Part shown: one piece after another, positions 56,776 through 64,000 of the stretch
Numbering within the stretch: position 1 is the stretch's first letter
How the letters are laid out: every line of letters starts with the position of its first letter
DNA from: Salvator merianae
Lineage: Eukaryota; Chordata; Lepidosauria; Squamata; Teiidae
Reading direction: 5' to 3'
NCBI GenBank assembly: GCA_003586115.2
Contig: QVOM02000057.1
Span: 1-64,000 of the forward strand
Length of the DNA stretch: 64,000 nucleotides
Notes under the pieces: generated by a model
Told to the model about the DNA's origin: nothing
Seen by the model: the letters and a program-made list of their open reading frames with translations, nothing else
The model's database searches: none
Made by a program: the position numbers and the translations under genes

Positions 56776-57660
56776 TCTGATCTAAGTGTATTTCTCAGCA
56801 AGCAGTTAAGTATAAAAGCACAATCTCCAGGGGTCTTATTGATGCTCCACTAACAGCCATTAGAGCTTTTATTAAAGCTGGCTTAATATTAAAGAGCCTG
56901 ATTGGGATAACCACCCCAATAGACGAACAGTCTCTTGCTCACTGTGGTCCTTGCAAAGAACAGACATACAGATTTGGCCTGTTAAGAAAAGATGCAGCAG
57001 AAACGGCCACTGGGTGTTAAAATACTACATCAGCCATTTCAGATTTCAGGCTACACAGTGCCACATATTGTCTGTTGATCACCTTGAAAGCTGATCCCAG
57101 TTTGGATGAAGCACTAAGCTGACTTTTAACAGGGCATTTGGAGAGCAGATCTTCCCTTCCTTCTTCACTCTTTGCCCGTGAAACAGGACCCAGTTTTGAA
57201 GAATATTTTCTTCATTTGCTAAGCCTTTAATAGTTTGCCCCAGGCTCCTTCGGCCATCTGACTCCTGCGTTTCTAAGTGGGCCAATCTTCCGGGACTGTC
57301 CCAGGTGAATTAGCAAATAAATCTTTCTTCTCCTGAGGGGTGAAGCTGCAGTCGTCCCTGCTGGCAAAGCTACTCCAAAGCTTGTTCTCCCTGGGGGAAG
57401 CGAGTGAATTGCCTCAAAAAATAAAAATGTGATAGCTAGACCCAAGAGCAGGACTGACTGAAAAAATAAGCCACCCAGGGGTCTCTTTTTTAAGGAAAGA
57501 GTTTCCCATCCAAACTCTTCCAGGTTGAAAAGACCCCACCTCCAAGCCCCGTGGAATCAGGACCAAATAATAATAATAATAATACTCAGTAAAGTAAAAC
57601 CCAGGTTCAGCCACTCCTTAAAAACCGAACAGACCTCAAAGCAGACGTTTAAATCTAACA
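56776..57660. other. Intergenic DNA between MRPL11 and GAL3ST3, second part
   Basis: No gene recognised. An AAT repeat lies near 57567-57583. Confidence 0.35.
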
Positions 57661-57671
57661 GCACAGGTTTT

Positions 57672-57677
57672 TTTATT
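57672..57677 (-). other. Candidate GAL3ST3 polyadenylation signal
   Basis: AATAAA on the minus strand about 1.33 kb past the GAL3ST3 stop; it would give a 3' UTR that includes the Sauria SINE. Confidence 0.45.
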
Positions 57678-57867
57678 GGTCTCCCAATCGCCGTACAGAG
57701 AAATCTTCTGTTTCACAGTGTCACAGATTCCAGGAGAAAAGCAGCTTGAGCTGAATCTCGGCAAACTCTGAGAGAGAAGTAAAACACACGTCCAGTTTGG
57801 GGCGGCATGCGGGCATTCCATTGGCTGACGATTCCCACGTGGTTTCCTCCTAGGAGCGTCAAGGCTG

Positions 57868-58030
57868 CGTGCATGGTCCTCTCTCCATCTCCATACATTC
57901 CTCACAAGAACCCTGCGAGGTAGGATAAGCTAAGAAGTGGCGGCTGGTGCACGATTCCGGGCTGGTAAGGATTTGGACCCTGGACTGCCACCGCCCAGTC
58001 CTGGATCCCACCCACTGCACCATACTGCCT
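57868..58030 (-). mobile_element. Sauria-type (squamate) tRNA-derived SINE
   Basis: On the minus strand the head reads GGCAGTATGGTGCAGTGG and GGGTCCAAATCC (tRNA-like A and B boxes). The body CCTACCTCGCAGGGTTCTTG, TGAGGA, then GGAGAGAGGACCATGCACG is the typical Sauria SINE body. This family is restricted to squamates, so it helps to place the organism. The 3' tail is truncated. Confidence 0.75.
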
Positions 58031-59003
58031 CGGGTGTCACCACAGATTCCCACGAATGGAAAAAGAAATGTAGAAAAGGCAGCAGCAGAGTGCAAGCATG
58101 GCAGGGGTTGGAAAACTCTGGGTTACATTTCATGATTCTTAGCAGGAAAAAAAAACATTCCCGGACTTGGAGGCATTTCCAAAGCTGCTCATTTGAGGGG
58201 CACAACTGTGCAAAACTGGAGGCAGGAGAGAAAAACAGGGGAGGGGGGAAAGAGGGAGTGGGAGAGAGAAAAAGAGAGAAAGGAGGGAGGGAGGGAGGGA
58301 TGCCAAAATTCGTGAGGCAGGAGATACCCCCCATCTGTGAGGAATAGGCCCAAATATAATCCAGGTTCCTCCTAGATCCATGAAACTGGCCCAGGAAAAT
58401 GGGAGAACAAGGACCAACCTGGAGTGCCTGGTTGGCATTTTTAAAAACCTCCCTGGGGCCACACACGGGACCCCCTCGGCCAGAAGCCGGCCGCCCACCG
58501 CCGCATGACATCTGAAAGAGAATCCTGCTCTGCCAGAAGCCTGAGTCCTGAGTTTCTTAGGGCAGAATAGGGGAAAGTTGCCCGCCGTCTCCAAAAGGGA
58601 CAAGGGAAGTCACCTCGAAGCCGGGTCCAGTGATTCCGGGGGCCCTCCCCACACCCTCCCTGCTAGGCTGCCCACAGAGTGCCCCAGCCGAGGGGCCACC
58701 CCCGGAAGTGCCATGCACGGATCCGACAGACTGGGTTGAAGTCCAACGCATGCAGCCCGTCCCTCTTTGATCTGGCGCGACCACGTTGGATCAGAGAGGG
58801 ACCTGTGAGGAGTTTAAGGCTTCGAAAACGCCTCTCCAATTGCCGTCTGCGCCCGCCAGCCCCTGCCGCTGCAGCTTGAAACCGCGGGGGCCCAGAGTAG
58901 GTGTTGCAAAGGCTCACAGGACACCCCCTCCGCAGCCCACCCCCTCCCCAGCCAGGTCCGAGGGACCTCGGCCTCCCTGACTGCCCCGCTCTCGGGAAAA
59001 CGC

Positions 59004-60767
59004 TCAGATTCCCCGGGGCACAGGGTGTCGGGGGGCCCGCAGGAGCCCCCGGGGCGGGAGGACGCGGGAAGTGGCCCCCCGCCTCCGGTTCCTCTGGCTC
59101 TGTTTCCGCAGCAGGTAGCGGGAATACTGCACTTCGGGCATGACGAGTTTGAGGCACTGTTCGTCGGAGCGGGCCGCCGAGCCCGGGAGGTCGTAGCCCA
59201 CAATGCCCACCTTGGCACTGGGCTGCCAGGGCCGCAGGTCTTTGTTCTTGATCTGCATGGCGGGGCGCAGCTGGGGTTGGCCCCCGAAGCAGCGGCGGGC
59301 CAGGTCCCCGCAGGCCTGGCGGAGGGCACGCACCTCCTTCTGGACGCAGTCCTGGCCCACATCCGCCAGCCTCCGCCAGAAGGTGGCGTTGAAGTGGTCG
59401 TAGAGGCGGGCGTCCAGGGCGTTCCAGGCCCGTATCTGGGCCGCCAGGCGGGCAGAGGAGATGTTGAGCTTGGACTCCGGGCTGCGCATGTTCAGCTTGA
59501 CGTAGAGGATGTCCTCCAGGTCCCACGCCAGCAGGCGCCGGAGGAGCACCAGCGACTCGTCAAAGTACTCCGCGAGCATGACCAGCGAGAAGACGCCCTC
59601 CACCTGGCGGGCAAACTCGGGCAAGTAGGTGGCATCGTCCGGGCTGTGTTCGGGGTCGCCACCCAGGTCGTACACCAGGGTGTTGTGGGCGTACATGGCG
59701 TACTTCTCGTGGGGGCGGTAGTACCGCTGGGGGTCCTCCAGGAAGGCCTCCATGGAGCCGTTGGGCACCCGCTTGAAGGCCGGGCAGTACTGGTTGTAGT
59801 AGCTGAAGAGGGACTCGAACATGGCCACCGGCTCGCGCAGGATGGTGACGTAGACGGTGCCGTTGGGCATCAGGCGGCGCAGCTCCTCCCGGTTGAAGCG
59901 CATGTGGCTGGCGATCAGCTGCGGGGGGAGGGTGTAGGGGTGCACGAAGCGGGCTGAGAAGTTCCGGGGGTAGCAGAACTGGTGGTCGCAGGTGTGGTGC
60001 GGGAGGGCCACCGTCAGGTTGTGCCGCTCCGCGAAGCGGAAGAGGAGGTTCTGCACCGTGGTGCTGGCCGTCTTGTGCGTCTTCAGGAACGCCACCGTCG
60101 TGTGCTTGGGGCGGGAGGGCAGCGGGGGCGGGCAGCTGAACGCGGGCGACTTTGGGAACCTGCCGGGCGCAAGAAGGCAGAGGAAGAGGCGTTTGAGGGG
60201 GTCCCTCCGAGAACTACACCCTACTCCTTTTTTCCTCCTTTGCCAGCGTCAACCTTCAGTCCACCACATCCTCCAACCTTTTCTGCTTATCTGCATTCTG
60301 GGAAGGGCTGTAAGTCAGGGGAGCTTGGGGGGGGAAAAAAAACAACCCTCCCCAGATGTTGTTAAACTACAGCTCCCAGTATTCCTTGCCACCAGTCAGA
60401 TTGGCCAAGGCTGATCCCAGCCTTCGAGCTCAGCATCTCTAAGATGGCCGCCTGAGATGCTGACCAAAGACATTGCCCCCCCCTCCTCCCACAATGCCTC
60501 TGGGCTCCTCTAGAAGTCCTCAGAAGTAGGTGCAGAAGGGCTCATGCAAGGAATATGGAAATAATCATCTCCCCGCCCCTGCGAATACAAAAAAGGTGCC
60601 TCCAAACCCAAGAGCCAGCACCATTTTCTGGCCCCATAGCTTTCCTGCTGGGCTACGCTTTTCCCGCCGCGTGGCTCTTACCAGCTGAGATGAGAACTTT
60701 GGTGCAGAAGTAACGTGCCTGTGCTGAAGGCCAGGAGCAAGAGGACGACCTTCTTGTGTGACATCAT
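59004..60767 (-). CDS. GAL3ST3: GAL3ST3, galactose-3-O-sulfotransferase 3
   Basis: Golgi type II sulfotransferase that moves sulfate from PAPS to the 3-hydroxyl of galactose on N-glycans and core-2 O-glycans. Two coding exons on the minus strand: 60682-60767 (MMSHKKVVLLLLAFSTGTLL signal anchor, 28 codons plus 2 nt) and 59004-60159, joined at a split Trp codon (LSW-FPKSP). Total 413 codons (human about 431). Visible: 5'-phosphosulfate loop VAFLKTHKTASTT (about 51-63), 3'-phosphate site YVTILREPVAMFESLFSYY, ERHNLTVALPHHTCDHQFCY, NHFNATFW-like sequon region (YDHFNATFW), SLVMLAEYFDESLVLLRRLL and VGIVGYDLPG. The Arg-rich C-terminus is shorter than in human. I used the MM pair at 60762-60767 as start because no earlier in-frame ATG is visible in the GC-rich 5' flank. 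Confidence 0.95.
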
Positions 60768-60920
60768 GGTGGGGCCGGGGAGCAGAGACGGCGGAGGGCT
60801 GGCTACGCAGGGGGTCCTACCCAGGCGCAGCGTCGGCAGACATCGGCCCCAGGATGGGGTCTCAGGGGAGGCAGTAGCAGGCAGCGTCCATCAGCAGCGG
60901 CAGCGGCACCAGTGAGGTTC
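60768..60920 (-). promoter_or_regulatory. GAL3ST3 5' UTR / GC-rich flank
   Basis: GC-rich sequence directly above the GAL3ST3 start, with CAGCAGCGGCAGCGGC near 60892-60907. It may be 5' UTR continuous with the coding exon or a separate exon; I cannot place the TSS. Confidence 0.35.
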
Positions 60921-61089
60921 ACCAAGGGCCATCTGCAGGGAAGCAGAGGGGCCACCGGTGACAAGGCAGCGCAGATTTGTGCAAAAGCCCCGTAGGCAGG
61001 TCAAAGGCAAACATGGGCAGCCCAGTTAGACAAGCAGAAGTGAATTGATTAAAAAAAAAAACACCCATTGCTGGCAGTTCATGCAGTGC

Positions 61090-61545
61090 ATAAGGACATA
61101 AGAGGAGCCCTGCACGGCCCATCGAGCCCAGCATCCTGTCTCACACGGCGGCTCACCAACTGCTTCTGGGCATCTCAAGCAGAAGGCAAAGGCTAAATCT
61201 ACACCTGCTCTCCACTCCCTGCAAATGGCCTTGAGAGGCCTCCTGCCCATCTCTCCACCCTAGAGGCAGTACCTTGGCATCCATCCTAGTAGCCCCTGAC
61301 ACACCTGTCCTCCAGGAACCTGTCCAATCCATTCTTAAAGCTCTCCAGGCTGCTTGCTGTCACCACCTCTTCTAGCAGTAAATTCCACAGACCGACGACC
61401 CTCTGGGTGAAAACATACTTCCCCTTGTCGGTCCTAACTCTCCTGCCCATCAGCTTCATAGAGTGCCCCCAGTCCTAGCATTCTGCAACAGAGAAAATAT
61501 TTTTTTTCTCTATCCACCTTTTGCATACCGTGCATGATTTTACCT
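61090..61545 (+). repeat. CR1-like LINE tail, longest copy in the window
   Basis: Starts AAGAGGAGCCCTGC and runs through CAAATGGCCTTGAGAGGCCT, ATCCTAGTAGCCCC, CTTAAAGCTCTCCAGGCTGC, AAATTCCACAGACCGACGAC, CTCCTGCCCATCAGCTTCAT and GCATGATTTTACC. This order identifies the partial copies elsewhere as pieces of one family, probably the 3' end of a CR1-type LINE. Confidence 0.75.
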
Positions 61546-63270
61546 CTCAGGATTGAAGCCATTCTGCATGTGCTCAGAGGCAACCTTTACTAACAAACGC
61601 AGTCAAATAATTATTCCACATAGCCCCAAGATACAGCCAACATCACAACCCCACAGACCTTCCCTGCAGATTTGTTTTTGCCTCCTGTTTGTCACTCCCC
61701 GCACCCCAAAGTCACCACAGACTCATTCTTCAAACCCCCCACGCAGCTCAACTTTTACCTCCACACACACCCACAAACACTCACCTGCCCCCGTTTGGGA
61801 TAAAGAGCAACAGTCGTCCAGGTTGCTCCTTATTTACTCCCTTTTGAGTACGTTTGGCTGGAGAGGAGGTTCGAGAAAGAGAAAGAGAGAGACTGGCGGA
61901 TTCAAAACCTGAAGTCTGAACCAGCTTCTGCCTGAGTCTCCAACAAGGTGAAGAGTACCAAAACGAATGGATTTTAAGGAAGTTAATTCAGGGCCGTGCT
62001 GCTTCTCTCCGTGCAGCTCCTCCTTGCTTTCTAAGCAAAGCGGCCGGTGCGCTTCCGTCCTCTCTCCAGCGCTGACTGATGGCGCATCTCTTGAAAACCG
62101 GGTCCCCCTTTCTGCCCCCGCCCCGCCCCCCACAACTTTCCGAGGAAACCAGAGACACCACCTTGTTTGCACAACAGATCAAGTGTCCTAGGGCCAGGAT
62201 TGTCCGCCTGGCCATGTCCTGGACTGCCTCCAACAGCTCGCGGTCTCCGGCAGAAGCGTGGGGCAGGCAGAGGTTCTGGGACCCAGCGCGGCAGCTAAAA
62301 ACAGACCCCACCCCTACGGCCGGGCCCACCGCTTTGCCCTTTTGCTTTCAGAGCGCGGCAAGGGAACCAACCCATCCGACATACGAAGGAAGCTTCAATT
62401 GAGGCCGGCTTCCTCTTGCATCTGCTGCCCCTGAGCACATGCAGAGTGCAGGCAGCTGCCCTACCACCCCATTCCCAGGTTTATGGGACTCAGGTTTAAA
62501 CAGGAAATGAACTGTAGCAGAGGTGTAAAATTCCTCAGCACTGTGAAGAAGGATCTAGGGCCTTATTCCACCTAAGAGGGCATCTTTTCCTTCCTTTCTA
62601 GTTCACCTGTCTTGCCACATATATACCCCATTACAAGGTAGAGGGGCTACATAAATCACTGAGTTTGGGAGTCATGTAGCTGAAGGCCAGAGAAACTGCA
62701 GCACAGCTAAGATACCGCCTGCAAAGAGATGAATGGAAACCGTTTGTTTGCCTACGGTGTCGCCCACCGTATCAGGGGATTCCTCCGTAGCTACAGCTAA
62801 GGGTTTTTTAACGGTGCGGCGCAGAGCGGCATTTCAGGTATCCATTCTCGTTCACATGCACACGTGCCCCCCTCGCTGGGCAAAAGTTTGCACAACGGAT
62901 TGGGGGGGGGCAGAACACCTGTCCTTGGCATCTTTATGATGCTGGAAGGTACCCCTTGCAGTTGTAAAGGAGATACCGGGAGGCGGAATGAAAATGCTCA
63001 ACGCACGGCGAGAAGATGGCGTTGGCCTGCGAGATGCCAGCAATGTCACGGGCATTGTGCTGGGCGATACACCTGTCCCAGGCATCTCCGTCCTCAAAGA
63101 CACAAGTGGTCTTTGTGCAGCGACACAGGAGCCGAAAGAAATCGGAGCTGCCTGGGTTAGACCAGCTCTTCCCTGCATGGAGGATTTATCTGTTCACACT
63201 GCAGAGCAGCGGAAAGGGATTTTGCACAAAGGCTGTTGCAAATACCTTCTCCACTTCTTTATCCATTCCA
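61546..63270. other. Gene-free right flank
   Basis: No coding exon recognised on either strand. 62030-62340 is CpG-richer but has no matching gene in the window; it could belong to a gene starting beyond the right edge or to an untranslated GAL3ST3 exon. Confidence 0.35.
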
Positions 63271-63282
63271 GGACCAAGACAG

Positions 63283-63284
63283 TT

Positions 63285-63339
<55 letters not shown>
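63283..63339. repeat. (TTTC)n microsatellite
   Basis: About fourteen TTTC units followed by a longer imperfect pyrimidine tract to 63418. Confidence 0.95.
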
Positions 63340-64000
63340 GTCTCTCTTCTCTGTCTCTTTCTCTCTCTCTCCCTCCCTGCCTTCCTTTCTTTCTTCTTCT
63401 CTCTCTCTGTCTTCCTTTAGACCCAGGCTATTTCAAATTTCCAGGACACAGAATGAAGAAGAGACATTTAAAAAAAAAAAAAGTACAACCCACCATCAGA
63501 AAAGGAGAAGACACCGCAGAGTCCAGCACCAACTGTTCCCTTCACACACACACCACAGGTTCAGATGGAGGCCATCCTTAAAATAACAAATATTTGTATT
63601 CAAGTCCTCAAAGGTTACCTGTCGAAGGAGCTTCCGCTGGTATAAATCTTTAACCAGCTAAACCAGCTCTTTCCACCCCCTTCGACGGTAGGTGCACTGG
63701 AGATTTTCATGCAGAGGCTTCACGCCCATCTGTTGGTCACAGTTTTGGGGATTCCTGCTCCGAGACCATTGAAGATCCTCCCCAAGGCACGGAGATTCAG
63801 TGCTTCTGCAATCCCAGCACTGGCTGCCTTTGTTCTTCCAGGCCTAATTCAGAGCTCTGGTTGTAACTCTGGAACCTGAGAGCGGGTTGCTCCCACTGCA
63901 GCCTCATTCCCTCTGTCCCATTCACTCAGTGCTCCCCCCCCCCCCCGCAAGGATCTAGGCCAAAGCCCATGAGATCAATAGGCCCAAGCCTGGGGGGACA

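Noticed and set aside
58663..59526. Minus-strand open frame running past the GAL3ST3 stop
   Set aside because: Out of frame with GAL3ST3 and Pro/Gly/Arg-rich; an overlapping shadow.
59025..59957. 310-codon plus-strand open frame opposite GAL3ST3
   Set aside because: His/Val/Gly-rich antisense shadow of a GC-rich coding exon.

Overview
This is a vertebrate nuclear window. The genes are split by introns with GT/AG junctions, the CDS starts sit in CpG-rich patches, and the intergenic DNA is full of retroposons and microsatellites. A Sauria-type tRNA SINE (57868-58030), BovB-like LINE pieces (45020-45100, 45426-45605) and many copies of one CR1-like LINE tail point to a squamate reptile (lizard or snake). 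I cannot name the species. A 97-bp run of N (40618-40714) shows a draft assembly.

Six conserved genes all lie on the minus strand. By rising coordinate they are: BRMS1 (5' coding exons only; the rest is beyond the left edge), B4GAT1 (two coding exons), SLC29A2/ENT2 (twelve coding exons, 497 codons), NPAS4 (eight coding exons, 768 codons), MRPL11 (five coding exons, 192 codons) and GAL3ST3 (two coding exons, 413 codons). I rebuilt the exon chains by hand; every junction keeps the reading frame and uses GT/AG. A seventh gene, an intronless-CDS member of the TMEM121 family, lies on the plus strand inside the roughly 6.5 kb first intron of MRPL11. A solitary tRNA-Ser(GCT) lies between B4GAT1 and SLC29A2.

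Layout: 1-5 kb BRMS1 and its probable promoter; 5-6.7 kb repeats; 6.8-8.9 kb B4GAT1 and its CpG-rich start; 9.2 kb tRNA-Ser; 9.9-22.8 kb SLC29A2 with a 49-bp minisatellite in intron 5; 23-24 kb nonautonomous hAT-like DNA elements; 24.2-33.1 kb NPAS4 with a long presumed 3' UTR and a TATA/CRE promoter; 33-45 kb a gene-free interval upstream of NPAS4 with clusters of CArG, CRE, MEF2 and RFX X-box motifs between repeats; 45.9-55.1 kb MRPL11 with the nested TMEM121-like gene; 57.6-60.9 kb GAL3ST3; 61-64 kb repeats and sequence without recognisable genes.

The block corresponds to human 11q13 (BRMS1, B4GAT1, SLC29A2, NPAS4, MRPL11), but GAL3ST3 is directly beside MRPL11 and NPAS4 shares the strand of its neighbours, which as far as I recall differs from human. 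The genes do not form one pathway: chromatin co-repression (BRMS1), dystroglycan glycosylation (B4GAT1), nucleoside transport (SLC29A2), activity-dependent neuronal transcription (NPAS4), mitochondrial translation (MRPL11) and Golgi sulfation (GAL3ST3). The most unusual items are the nested TMEM121-like gene and the set of stimulus-response-type motif clusters upstream of NPAS4.
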